NCBI RefSeq assembly: GCF_000003815.2
Contig: NC_049988.1
Coordinates: 18,735,598 to 18,799,597 of the forward strand
Origin: Branchiostoma floridae
Taxonomy: Eukaryota; Chordata; Leptocardii; Amphioxiformes; Branchiostomatidae
Direction of reading: 5' to 3'
DNA length: 64,000 bases
Below, in pieces: positions 11,445 through 24,129 of this stretch (positions within the stretch are counted from its first letter, which is position 1; the number at the start of each line of letters is the position of its first letter). The translations under genes and the position numbers were made by a program. The notes under the pieces were generated by a model. It saw only the letters and a list, made by a program, of their open reading frames with translations, ran no database searches and was not told the origin of the DNA.

Positions 11445-11929
11445 CAGTCAAACCTGCCCAAGACGACCACCCGGGGGACCGGACAAAAACGGTCGATTTG
11501 GACAGGTGGTCGCTGAGAAGAGTATCGACTTAAAACATGCCCGATGCAAAGTACAAATGGTTTCCGTTGTGTTTAATGCCAAATAGCAAGCACACTGCAC
11601 GCACGCAAAGAAGCGAGGTCTTTAATGTCAAATACAACACGCACATTGTAAACTGTAAATTTAACCCCAAAATCCGACGCAAACTGGCCGATTTCGGCAC
11701 AAAATCGCGCTAGTTATCGTAAAAAATCGATGAAAACCTCAATTTTGAAAATGATGCGGTCCTTATGGGTCCGAATTTGGGCCGGTCGCGGTCGCGTTGG
11801 CCAGGTGGTCGTTGAGAAAAGGTCGCTTAATGCTTACGTCAATGGGAAAATAAATCGGGACCGAGAAAAAGCGGTCGAAATGGCCAGGTGGTCGCTGAGA
11901 AGAGGTGGTCGCTCGGGCAGGTTTGACTG
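11445..11929. mobile_element. MITE with CAGTCAAACCTGCCC ends
   Basis: CAGTCAAACCTGCCC at the left and GGGCAGGTTTGACTG at the right, flanked by TA. GGTCGCTGAGAAGAG is repeated internally near both ends. A decayed copy sits inside the 1643-3655 element. TA target and CAGT end fit the Tc1/mariner/pogo superfamily. Confidence 0.75.
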
Positions 11930-12245
11930 TATCCTAAAAAAAAATGTCAAAGTCTGTTATAACATACTGTAGTTTGTAAAAGCAAAACTGGTAGAAGCAT
12001 CCCCTAACACTGCTGTTATACAAACTGCTAATGGCATTCTGTATTATAAAGTGTCCATGGATTCAAGGCTGATCACAGAAACAATTTTGAAGAAAGTGTC
12101 CACCCTGAGGCCCTGATTGTTGTATTGATATGTATGTATGAGAGTACTTGCCAAAGGATTAAAGATCTATCCTTCTAATGCTGTTGTCTTGTTTTTTCTA
12201 TTGTACAAAGTGATGGTGGCACATGGAAACCGTCAATTGGACAGT

Positions 12246-12565
12246 CAGGGCTCGAAATACTGGGTGCAGGTGCACCCAAAATTGGAGCTGTGCACCCAAA
12301 TATTTTCTTGGGTTTATGTATGTAAAGATATCAAAGTGTACTAGTATACACCATATTCTTGACATCTAAGGGTTAGAAAGATAATAAAAATGTCTGTCAT
12401 GGTACTTGTTTAAGAATTTGATAGCATGTAACTATGTTTTGTTATTAGGTTTTTCTGACATTCTACTTAATTTTAAGTGGTGCACCCAAATTTTTTTTGG
12501 TGCACCCAATTTTTTAAGCTGGGTGCAGCAGTGCACCTTATCCCAAAAATGAATTTCGAGCTCTG
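12246..12565. mobile_element. MITE with CAGGGCTCGAAAT ends, second copy
   Basis: Left CAGGGCTCGAAATAC, right ATTTCGAGCTCTG, both flanked by ACAGT. Internal GGTGCACCCAAA motifs are repeated in both halves. It is related in its ends to 7616-7906 but has a different interior. Confidence 0.65.
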
Positions 12566-13317
12566 ACAGTATAGCGATGTGAGTTCACTACAGACGTACA
12601 TGTGTTTGACAGTAAACGATAAGAACTTAGCCTAACCCACCTTTTGGAAACCTCATTCAGGATGGATTGAATACTTCATTGCAACAATAAAAGGTCAAAA
12701 ACAAGAGTCAGTAAAATTTGCCTACCGGTATGTTCATTTGTGTATTTTGATGTCTTTTTGTAGTCCTTTGAACTAACTTCACATACACGTATGCATCAGG
12801 ACAAACACAAAACATTCAGATTCAGACAAACAATTCTGTTGAAAATCTTTTTATACCTTCAGAGTTGTCTGTACAGAAAGACCAAGTACATTGTACCAGA
12901 CAAAAATGGTTTTATCGTCATAGCAGTTATACCAGAACCAGCATTGGCATACTCCATGTAGGCTGTGTAGTGTGTACTAAAGTCAAGCATATATAGTACT
13001 GATGATATAGTACTGAACCTATCGGCTTTTTGATTGTGGTTACATGTGTTTTACAAATTTGTACCAGTTAAATACCAATGCACTCTATATCCACTTTTAC
13101 TAACTTGACAATGTCATATCGAGTGAAGTTAAAAGATAGGTCTCCAATGCACAGATGTCGCATTCACAGAAACAAAATGTAACGTTACCAACTGAACTAA
13201 ACTGAATACAACTGTACCAAGATGGTTGTATACTGTTTGTTATATTTCTTATTACTGAACAAAAACTATCAGGAAGGTTGTATGTAAATGTAGACTAGAG
13301 GTTTCTGGAGAGAACGG

Positions 13318-16300
13318 TCACCATTTAAACCACACCTTGTCCCCCTGGTCTGGGTTGAAACCTGGTGCAAATCGTCTTCCTGGGAGCTGTGGTTGGAAGA
13401 AACAAAACTTTCTGTTAGTGTTCTGGTAAGATTTGTGTGAGTCCAATAAAACATTATCACAGAAGAAGACAAAGATATTCTGATTGACCAGGGATGCTAT
13501 TAGGTCACAATTTACCTGCCTGACAGTAACTTTGCTGTATTTGCGCCTCAAAACGCAGGAAATAGAGTTTCAGGGAGTTATGACTTTCTAAATTTTCTGA
13601 GGGAGGATTACCTTAGACCCCCCTACAATACTCACACCTGCAGTGGTCACCGCACGGTAAATTTGGACCCCCTATGGTAAAATCCTACCTAAAATCCTGT
13701 CAGTGATGAAAGGTAGTAGCCTGGGTACCATCCGGAAAGTTTGCTCCAGCGTTCATTCTGTACGATATACAGTCGTTTCTAGCTCTGACATTTATTATAC
13801 ACTATATACATATATATCGCTTCTCTGCTGTTCCGTCTGGGAATGGGTTCAAGCAATCGTTCCAACAGGCGTTCCAACTACCGGACAAGCCCTCCGTCTT
13901 GTCTTAGAGTGGAGTGCTCTAGAACCTATTCCTTGATTCACTCATTAACTGGCGTCACCACCAAATGGCTTGAATGTGCAGGTCTCCAGATGGATAGCAG
14001 AAGCAGGCGAACTACTATACGCATGTTACCCAGACTAGAAAGTTAGTGGATGCTATCTGAAATGTCTGATCGTTTCCAAAAAGAAGAGCCTGATCATGAG
14101 TGTGACTCACATTCTTGTGCTCCTCCCGCAGATTGATGATGTCCACAGCGCTCAGGGTGACCTCCGGGATGAACTCCGGGATGTTGAACCATGTTCCCAC
14201 CCGATACGGGTCATGCAGGCTGGGGGAGAAAGGGAAAATCATACAAATTCTTGCAAAAAGCATAATGTAGCAAGTCTAGCATTATTCTATCGCTACTTCC
14301 ATGGCAAGAAATTCACTCTCTCATGTCTCTACAATGACCTTTCTCTGTTAGAACACATTTTGCCACTTCCTTTTCCGTCCATAAACCACCTCTTAGGAGG
14401 AAGTTCCACGCTGACAGCTTCTTTCCTAGAACTACATTGTTATGGAATAAGCTTCCACAGAATTGCTTCCATGTGGGGTACAATCTAAAACTATTTAAGG
14501 CAAGGGTTAACAAACATCTTTTAGAATTCAGTACTGTAACCCAATATGCTTAATCAAGTGGCTCCGTGAGTCTTGTTTTGAGGTGAACTTTTAGTAAATA
14601 AAAAAAAAAAATCATTAGATGCAATATTTTGAGCCTACATTCTCCTGCGATGGTGCAGTGACTTGTCCTCCTCCTTGGCCCAGGGGCTGTTCTCATATGT
14701 CAGGGCATTGATATCCTCCAGGATCTGAAGGGGAGGGGGGCAGAAACAGGTAAAATGTTGAAGTGGAATCAACATTAAAATCACAATCACTCCGTGTTGG
14801 CATGTTTGGGAAACAAGATTATGAATAAACCTTTGGGTTTCACCTTAAGGTGGCAGAACACACTATTTATCCCCCATAATTTTGTATGTGATGATGGACT
14901 CCAGGAAGAGTAGATTTTTCTTGCAAAGTCTCAATGAACAAATAAACAAACAAACAAAGGCGAAATACTGTGTTCTGCTACCTTAAGCCTGTATATCACT
15001 GGATTACACCAAATTGTGCTAGGAATTTGTGCCAAGTTTGCAAAGTTTCTCTTGCAGTCACTGACGTGCGACACGGTAAAAGGGTAAAAGGCTTGGCCAC
15101 ACCACAAACATCATGGCCACACCAAATTCTCTATGCTTTTTATGAAAAAAAGCTCTAAGAGTCCTTACCAGTTCTGTGTCCCCATAGTTTGTCCAGTCGT
15201 AGGTCAGCACCTCACTCCATTTACTGGGAATAACACAGAAAAAATACCGTCAGAAAGTGGGCTGAACAACACTCAACAGTATTTCTTGAACTCTATTTGC
15301 AGTTTACAATCTTTATTCTAACTTGTCCTATCAATTTGATGAGATTATGCTACTCAGCATAAAAAAACTAGACTTTTACAGTTATAATAGCTGCTCCTTG
15401 TGGATCTACGCAAGGACTTAAAGACTTCTTACCTGTAGTTCTTCAAGAAATCGTTCTTATAGGCATCATCAAGGGTCTCCAGGTAGGTGAGGGGGATTTC
15501 TTTCTCCATTTCCTGTGAGTGTGTAGGGGAGGGGGGTTAAAGCAAACAATGCTTTAGAAAGCAACATCAAAGTATACTATAAGGATGCAAACAAATAGAA
15601 CAAATAGATGTCAAGTTGAAAGAATCACAGTTTAAAGCCCATGTCACACATCACGAAAAATAGAAATGTATACGTAAAGTTATACACAAATAATACGCAT
15701 GACAATTCTCTTAACGTTTTTTGTGGTTTGGCATCTTTTTTATCATACTTTTTGTTCCTTAAAGCTGTTGGGCCTTGGTCTGGAAATGTGACGTCGGGCT
15801 AACAAATTTGTCAGACAGTACTTACAATTCCCCTCTTCTGTATCTTCTTCTGCACCTCCTCCGGTGGCACATCCAGGTAGATCACCAGATGTGGGGGCAG
15901 GATCTTGTTGATCACTTCCTCCTTCACCATGTAGTAGTAGTCATAGCCTGACGTACAAACAATAAGGTTTAAGAAATCTCCAATTTCTTTAACAAAACCA
16001 GTAAAGGAGGGGAGATACAAATATTTGTGATTGTGTTCTCGCTACAAAAGTGCCACCTACATCGGCTACATATAGCAGTGAGAAGCAGAACTGTTGATGG
16101 AAGCATTCTTAGAAGTATGCATCTTGTACCTACAACTTTACAAGACTTCTGTTTAAGGCCTAAGAAACCACCTTAGGCCTAACACAGAAGTCTTGTTTAG
16201 TAGTTACAAGCTGCACAAGACCAGATTCTAAGGTTTGATTCACTCACACCTGGATGGAGCACTATATATAGCTACTCTTTTCGATAAGTGTGGTGGGTTC

Positions 16301-19300
16301 TTAAACGTGCTGGAGGTGTGGCTCTCTTCAACTTCGATCTAAATTTTGCCTATCAGTTTACAGACAAGACTAGAAATCTACTTTCAAATCTATTTTACAA
16401 ATTGCAACAACAGCAGTGCCTGTTTTCTAAGATTTTTTCTGGTACTCACAGTGTTTCTTGATGTACCTCTCCTTGTACATAGCTTCTAAGAACACAAAGT
16501 CGCTGTGGACAGACCTGTCTAGGATTACACCTTGTCCTGTAACAACAAAAACAACACATAAACCGACAATCAGCAGCACAAAGAGAGGAAACAGATACAG
16601 GACTACTGTAAATGATGACATTATTGCCTGACAAGTCACATTTGAAGCGGAAGATTGGGCCACACCAAATTTATTTGTTTTTAAGAAAAAAATTGGACAG
16701 ACAGGTCGAAAAAAAATAAAAAGAGATTTTTTCAAAAGGTATGGAGTGGAGATATAAGGCTTTATAACACAAAAAAAACAGCCTGAGGAGTTTATAATTA
16801 ATGGCACGTTTTATGCAATTCATCCCTTGTTTTTAGACTGAAATTATGTGGTTCTGAATGGCAATACGTAAAGGTTTGTGAGCAAAACACGTAATCATTT
16901 TTTCTTGGGACTTGATTTTTGTACATTGAAAATGAAAAAAAAAAAAGACAGGCGAATCAGATAAGCAACAAATCAAATTGGTGTGGCCCTGGCAATACAA
17001 AAATATGCACATGTCCATACCAGTTGATATAAGGTGGTTCATGGCCTCACAGAACTGGAAGTAACGCAGCACGAACATGACCAGCTGGAACCGGATGGAG
17101 TGTCCGTCAGGGTCGCTTGGGTCTTTGTAGAACTGCTCCAGACTTACGTTGCCTACCGCGGGAAAATTAACAGGTCAATGCTCTTCAGGTCGTTAACCTC
17201 ATGTCTAGTTGTCATAGGCATACACTATAACATATTTCACACATCTATAAATGAAATACAAGATGTATTGATACACATCTTTAAAACTATCTTAAATGCT
17301 CAAGAATAGTTTCTTCCATGGGCACATTTTCCAGCATAAAGGAATATTCTCTTCTTACATAACGTGGAAAAAACAGTAGTAGTAGTAGTAATAGAGAACA
17401 TTAAAACCCCAAATGAATATATCTTTGAAGCCAACTGAATAAACTTTGTAAAAGCGTAGGTTAAGAGAGAGAATAGAAGGATAATGTTGGCACATGTTGC
17501 TGAAAATGCAGTACCTGAGAACTTTTTGTCCATGGGTGATCCGTCTCCCTCGAACCTGTCAAAGTAGTGGACATCCACCTCGGGGAAGTACTTCATGCCT
17601 GTAGTAGGGAAGAAGGTTATAATTACGTCGATGTAGGTTAGACATCCAGGTAATAAGATACGCCAATAAGTAGTCACTCAAGCAACTGGATATGATTTTG
17701 GAAATGGTCAGACGTTTCAACTGGAATCCACCAGTTTTCATCAGTGTCTGGCGTAAGCTTGCAAGTTATAGTTAGAGTTGGAGCATGATGTCTTGCATAT
17801 TGTGTAAGGAGACAAATTGTTCAATTATGTGCCCTTTACTGAAATTAGAAAATTGAATGCAGTTGATTTTTTATCATTTTGCTTGAATACTGTGGAAAGT
17901 TCTGGCTCAATTATACAAATCTCCATCATCATCACTACTTAATTATGTTACTAAAATCTCACTGACCAAGGAACCAAATTTCTGTACTTTGGTAAGATGT
18001 TAAAATTTCTTCATTTTCCAAATGGTATAAGATACTGTAACATTGACTCAGTCAAAGGCACAATCATTTCAATCCCACTTGTACATACAGTACAGGTATT
18101 CCAATTAAAACGTACATTGCATAATTGCATAATCTGCAGCTAAGACAGGCAATCTAATATGGAATTTTATTCCTGTGTCTGAATTGGAAGATGCCTCACA
18201 GTTGAACTCCTGGTTTGAATTAGTAACTGTGAGACACCAGTTTGAATCCTGGGATTGGGAAGGTATCCTGATTGGAGCTGCACTGTCTTTCGGTAAGGAC
18301 GTAAAACGGGGGTCCGGGGTCAAGGAGGTGTCTTGAGCATGTTACAACAGTCTCATTACTCAGATGGATACGTACTGGCCATATCAATACAACAGCAACA
18401 ACAACAAGGTGAGTTTTATCTATCATACCCAGCTTTTCGGCGAGCTCCTTTCCCAACGTGGTCTTCCCCACTGCGAGGTTTCCATCGATCACGAAGATCT
18501 TGCTGCGCTCGTTCTCCTTTCGGCTGAACCAGTCACCCATCACGTAGTTCCACCAGCTGTAGCGCTCCTGCTTACGGTAGCTGTCCACCGCCGACGTGTG
18601 GAACTTCAGCTGCAAGAAATCAAATTATAGATTGATAAATAAGGTGTTACATAGACGCCTTGTATTTTAGGAGAACAACACCTCGAACACTTAAACGAAC
18701 CCACCATATATAGTTATTGGAATTAGTGGTGCGTACCGAAGCTCACGTTCCGGTTCAGGTTCGGACTCGAGTCCAAAGATTCCGGTTCAGGTCCGGACTT
18801 ATAAGTCCGGTTTTTGACGGTCGCTAATTTTCCCATATAGACACAAGCATAAAGCGACTTGCTCTAGGCGACACATAATTTGCGTCTCCGGCGCCCGCAA
18901 CCACATTCGACCGGGCCGCATGCTATAAAGATATTGCCAAAGACGACTGCATCATTTTCAAAGTTGTAGAAACATCGACTTTTAAAGAAAACTATCGGGA
19001 AATCACGGCAAAATCCGACCTTTTCCGCTTTTTTTTGACGGCGCTTGCGAGGTCATAGGGGTCAATAGGATAGCCTACTGTAATGCGGGTAGAAAAGGAT
19101 ACGTGCGGTGTTTTTATACTCTACATTTAACCTTACAAATTAATTGTAAATTTATTCGTTACAAAGATAAAGGCAGGAGGTATAAAATAAGTTTATGAAC
19201 TTAAACTTTTTTTTTAAATAAAACGTGTCGGTATTTCTTTTTAACAAGCTGCTCACCCATGCTTTCAGTGAAGTATCCCGGCAAGCGGCAAATGTCAGCA

Positions 19301-20277
19301 GTCGCCGGAGATTTGTTTTAGCTTGTTTATCTCGGAAATTTTCTTCATTTTCAGAAGATATGGGACTTAAAACCCATACCAGGCGATAAACAAATCCACA
19401 TACTTTATTTTCATGGGTAATATTGCTAAAGTGAACCTGTCATTTTTGCTGCGTTGCCGGATTTTAAAAGAAGGTTCCCGTGGCGCGACCATGTGCTTGG
19501 TCCGCTTATGGCGGTAGGACAATTTATTTTCGCAGAAATACGTTATTTTCTGGCCCGTTGGCTGCGATTAATAAAGTTACATAGGCATCTAGCGTTGTTT
19601 TAGATGATACTAGTATACAATAAGAAAGAGATATCCGGTTTTCCAGAAAACCAGTTTTCGACGTTCCGGTTTTAACCGGACTTGAACCGAAAGTTATAGC
19701 AAGTCCAAGTCCGGTTCGGCGAACCGGTACGCACCACTAATTGGAATGAACATAATGTTCAATTTGTCTCTTCCGGTGTGAGTGGATCAAATGAAGCGTA
19801 TTGTCGTATTACAGCTGTTGAAAATTCTTGCATACTGTTGTAAAAAAAACAAAAAAACTTTTATGTGGCGCTGCCCAGAACACATAAATTGACTAAATCC
19901 GATGAATATTGCTTTTAATATGTTTAAAACCTTTCAGACTCGAGGAAATAATTTTCTTGCTTTGGAGTGGAGCTGGGGTCAAGATGGGGAGGGGGGCAAA
20001 AACTATTCACAGATTGTCGGCACTTTCTTAGTCCGTGTACCATTGTCAATACCCAGTCTAGAACAACAATCTTATAAATCACGACAAAATTGTCTGGGAA
20101 AGATGGACGAACTACCTTAACAATTCTACACCCAAAACTAGAGACCCAAAACTCTACCCTTGACCGGACACTTACCGCAGGAGCGGCCGCCATGTTGGTC
20201 GGGAGCGCCGCCTTGAAACGGCAGATTCTGGCCAAACCGCCGCCGGCACGGAAGAGAAGTCCACCCTGCATCGCCAT
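13318..20277 (-). CDS. NDUFA10: NADH:ubiquinone oxidoreductase subunit A10, mitochondrial
   Basis: Exons in order on the minus strand: 20277-20176, 18609-18429, 17598-17515, 17152-17021, 16536-16450, 15947-15826, 15512-15433, 15223-15169, 14724-14639, 14219-14111, 13386-13318 (stop). Phases join throughout and give 368 residues, close to the usual length. Residues 1-34 look like a mitochondrial presequence. A P-loop (GNLAVGKT, residues 77-84) opens the deoxynucleoside-kinase-like fold. [10 protein letters not shown]-like, [15 protein letters not shown] and [20 protein letters not shown] match the family. The last exon ends GDKVWFKW. The subunit is an accessory part of complex I at the inner membrane and is not expected to act as a kinase. 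Exon 9 uses a weak donor (AAT|GTAGGC), chosen because it alone keeps phase and the SLHHRRR alignment. The gene shares a short upstream region with GALC copy 1. Confidence 0.95.
14265..14555 (+). repeat. LINE reverse transcriptase C-terminal remnant
   Basis: Forward-frame fragments, with one frame change, read like the tail of CR1/L2/Jockey-type LINE proteins: [17 protein letters not shown], then [13 protein letters not shown]. It sits in a NDUFA10 intron, opposite in strand to the gene. Confidence 0.6.
15635..15801. mobile_element. MITE related to 9688-9863
   Basis: It shares the interior ATAGAAATGTATAC, TTCTCTTAACGT and TTTTGTTCCTTAAAGCTG and the end GGAAATGTGACGT with the copy at 9688-9863. 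Located in a NDUFA10 intron. Confidence 0.6.
16141..16195. repeat. Short near-perfect palindrome
   Basis: CAAGACTTCTGTTTAAGGCC and its complement in CTTAGGCCTAACACAGAAGTCTTG enclose a loop of a few bases. Either strand of this intron could fold into a stem of about 24 bp. Confidence 0.6.
18180..18410 (+). repeat. SINE sharing its tail with the 5S-derived element
   Basis: A head with a B-box-like GTTTGAATCCTGGG is followed by GACGTAAAACGGGGGTCC and a body (CTCATTACTC, TACTGGCC) that matches the body of the 5S-derived SINE at 1330-1572. Different promoter heads on one body indicate a SINE superfamily. The right end abuts NDUFA10 exon 2. Confidence 0.55.
18724..19739. mobile_element. Non-autonomous hAT-like element with perfect 8-bp target duplication
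   Basis: Inverted ends TAGTGGTGCGTACCG and CGGTACGCACCACTA are flanked by ATTGGAAT on both sides (18716-18723 and 19740-19747). Subterminal regions are rich in TCCGGTT/AACCGGAC motifs in both orientations, likely transposase-binding repeats. The interior has no long open frame. It lies in NDUFA10 intron 1. Confidence 0.88.
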
Positions 20278-20873
20278 GGTCGTCTTAAGGAACCTGTACT
20301 GTCCACCTGTGGTGGCTACTTCCTTTAAGTCATGAGAAAATGGACAAAATTGTGGGCGTCTTGGTTTGACCCTACACGACCGCCAAAGGCACTGACTTTG
20401 TAAGGGCGACAAAACCTAAGCTAACGATATGTCCAGACAAAAATACAACAATCCCTCAAAGTATAATCAATCTAAACACAATAGTTGGCAATAAAATAAA
20501 TTTAAAATTATTTTGAGTGTACTTTGTTGACATTTATTTACGAATGATATAGGAATAAAAGTTTGATCTGTTGATTTTTTTATGTTTCAATGCCCTCTAA
20601 AGGACGACCACGGACATAGTCACTGCTTTACAGAAAATTATCGCTAGAGGTCGCGCGTGACTGGTCAATTACTAGTGTCATGTCTGTATTACAACAATCA
20701 CTGAGTAAAATTTGTATGTTTTAAGTTAAATGCGATCGAAACTCACCAGATTTATATCAATGATTTAAAAAGGCACCCTGTCTGAGTGAACACTCATTTT
20801 CATTTTGACTTACGGAATACACCGCCTTGCGAAATATACCTGAACTGCAAGCATTTTGACCATAACAACAAAG
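20278..20873. promoter_or_regulatory. Shared upstream region of NDUFA10 and GALC copy 1
   Basis: Only 596 bp separates the two divergent start codons. The leader just before the GALC start (about 20822-20873) is conserved in the second GALC gene, with CCGCCTTGCGA, then GAACTGCAA and TGACC in the same order. No clear TATA box was seen. A bidirectional promoter is inferred from the spacing. Confidence 0.6.
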
Positions 20874-23800
20874 ATGGCCTCCTGTGCGAAACATTGCGTA
20901 GCCTACCTGTTCCTTCTAGGAGTTCTATCTGTTCCTGCGGCGTCAGTCTACACCCTAACGGACCAGGGCGGGTTGGGGTCGAGGTTTGACGGGGTTGGAG
21001 GCCTGAGCGGTGGAGGAGCGACCTCGCGCCTCCTGGTGAGCTACCCCGAGCCGTACCGGTCCCAGGTCCTGGACTACCTGTTCAAACCCAACTTCGGGGC
21101 GGCGCTGCAGATTCTCAAAGTGGAGATAGGTGAGATATCAACGTTATGGTAGGCTATTTTGTTTGCTAGAAAAATACTAGAAATTGGCTAAATCGGGTGA
21201 ATAGTTTTCCATACAGAGAATGGACATAGCCATAGCGGGTCCTGTATCAACTTCTATATTACAATCACCGGCAAAATGTGACCGATTTCTTTATTTCTCC
21301 AGAAAAAAAGGAGTATGTATGATACTTTGATCACTGCGCTATGTGATAGTTGTTGAAACATATCTTCAAAACAGATCAGTAACGTTCAAATGTAATGAAA
21401 TGACAGAAATAGGGCTCATTGCTTTAGTTTACTGTTACGCATTATGGGTCAAAGAATTACTAGGTCAACAGGTGACAAGCGCTGTAGCGTTTGTTCGTGA
21501 CGTTAGTTCGTACAAGTACTTGGTTCGTACGTGAAATGTGAACATGCAAGTTTTTTTTCTGTGCTAGGCCCATATTCAAACCTTTGAAACTCATTTGTAT
21601 GTTCAGCATTCGACTATTCGATTTCCGTATTGCATGTCTGCATGTCGGCACCGTAGTCCATGCGTCCCGTTTGGCCACGGAAGACTGTCACAAAAGAAAG
21701 GAGTATTCCATTCTTTTGCGGGGGAAGAAGAGTGATCTTACATATCTTTATGAACATTTCCTTAGTATTAACAGCAAATAAAAGTTTTATACACAATGTT
21801 TGTGCCTGCGTTCTTACCATTATTACTATTTGTGCCCAAACCTGTTTAGCGTATGTATTCGGTATCGATTTACGCCCATTGTTGAACGATGGCCAGTGAC
21901 CCATAAAACTTTAAGCTTGCCCGGCTAGGTTTGTCTCAGGATGTTTCGTACATTCAGTTTCAAAACCCCTTTCGTGGGTCGGTTTTAGGACAACGCTCTG
22001 TTATCCTACGCAATGGTATCTACGACATATCCGTACACTGCTGTTGTTTTTTCTCTCTCTTTCCGGCAGAATGTTCTTATCACACTTTTTCAGACGGTTC
22101 CTGGCGGGAGTTCTAAAAAACTTCTACGCTGAAAATACCGAAAATAGTACGGAAAATAATTTGTACAAATTCATACACTGTAATCCCCACGATGACATAT
22201 AAGCCATGCTTTAACGGTGTTTTCGGTAATATGCAATTAAAACCCCGCGGTAAGGTTACGTGGGGTCAGTATTCCTGAAGAAGGCCAAAACCTTGGCTGC
22301 AAATTCAGAGAGCGTAATGTAGTCTATGTAATAGTACAAGTGACTTGTTTTGAAAATAAAAATCGAACTTAGATCGGATTAGATTTCTTGTTATTTTTTA
22401 GGAGGAGACGCTCAGAGCACGGACGGCAGCGAGCCGTCGCACATGCACAGCGCAGACGACCAGAACTACACGCGCGGGTACGAGTGGTGGCTCATGCGGG
22501 AGGCCAAGAAGCGCAACCCGGGCATCAAACTGTACGGGCTGCCCTGGGCCTTCCCGGGGTGGGTGGGGGGTGGGGAGCCCTACCCAGACCCAGAACTAAC
22601 AGCAGAATACGTCATCAACTGGATCCTTGGCGCCAAAAGGGTCCACGGCCTGACCATCGACTACGTGGGCATTTGGAACGAGAAGGAATATGACGTCACC
22701 TACATCAAGACTCTAAGGAAAACGTTGGACGACAATGATCTGGGTCACGTGATGATCGTGGCCGCGGACGGCGATTGGCTGAGGATTTCTGAAGACGTCA
22801 TGGCGGATCCTGAGCTGGCCAAGGTGGTGGATACCATTGGTAGGTTCATTACCTCCATGAAATGTCATGGAGGTTATATTTTACCCTGCGTTTGTGTGTC
22901 TGTCTGTGTGTTTGTGTGTGTGTGTGTGTGTAAACAAGATAACTCAAGAACGGCTGGGTGGATTGCTTTCATACTTGGTGTGTTGGTAGTGTGTGATGGA
23001 AGCTGGAAATGATTAGATTTTGGGCCCCCTAGCGGCTCCCCTCGGTACTGCAGCGCAACTTCTGGTTTTGCTATCTCGGTGTTCTGAACATGCTATGGTC
23101 ACGATTTTTGAGTATTAGATAGCTCTTGTGCTCAGGAAGAAATGACATAAGTTTGGGCCCCCTAGCGTCTAGTTTTGGGATAGCAGGGGCGTTTTTGTCA
23201 AAAACTTCTGAAGAGGATAAATCAAAAAGGGAACAACGGATTTTCATGATTTTTGGTATATAGGTACCTTAGACAATGTTGTACACGATAAGATACTAAT
23301 TATGCAAAATAGTAGTTCATTTGCATAATTAATGAGAATATTCTATAATAGCAGTTTTTTCAATGTATCTCTTGTTTCAGACATGCTATGGTCTTGACAT
23401 TTAGGTGGTAGATAGCTTTTAGTGCCATGACATATTGGGGCAAGTTTCAGCCCCCTAACATTTAATTGTGGAACTGCAGGGGCATTTTTGTCAAGACACT
23501 CCAAAGAGGATAACTGCAGAAAGGAACGACGGATTGGCATCATTTTAGGCATGCAGGTAGCTTGGGCAAAGATATTCATAATGATATGCATGTTATGCAA
23601 ATGAGGACTTAATTTGCATAATCAATGAGGAAATTGTATAGTTCCATTGTTTTCGATAACTGGACCTCAATACATGTAACACATGTTAATTATGATAGGT
23701 GGAATATAAGCAGACACCAAATATGGTAATGAGGAACTTATTTGCATAATTTATGTGAAAATTGCAAAACCACTTTTTGATCAATAATTGGAATTTTATA

Positions 23801-24075
23801 ATTGTGACATTTGTATGTAATCAATGATTAACAACGCCATGCATAAATTATGTTAATGTGTTAGTCAATTGCATGAAATTTACGAAAGCTCTTAATTTTC
23901 ATGGAGGTATGAGGTCGCCGAACTCTAGTTATTCATTGTATTCATTTCCTTCCTTGCTTCCTTCCTTTCCTCATTCCTGTTTGCTCTCCATACTCCTTCC
24001 TTCCTTCTTATTCCTTACTTTCTATCTTTTATTACCTCCATGAAATTTCATGGAGGTTACATTTTACCCCGCGTT

Positions 24076-24129
<54 letters not shown>

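Larger units (their letters stand above)
9864..13200. other. Intergenic region between convergent SNX13 and NDUFA10
   Basis: No gene was recognised. The region holds three MITEs (11161-11334, 11445-11929, 12246-12565) and otherwise unremarkable AT-rich sequence. Confidence 0.5.

Noticed and set aside
14639-14724. A non-GT (GA) splice donor for NDUFA10 exon 9 after CGCAG.
   Set aside because: A GT donor 6 bp further (AAT|GTAGGC, exon end 14639) keeps the phase and gives SLHHRRRILHDPY, which aligns without gaps to the family.
22849-23935. A Helitron with CTAG end.
   Set aside because: The right end is CTAG-like, but there is no consistent 5' TC between A and T and no firm terminal hairpin; left unclassified.
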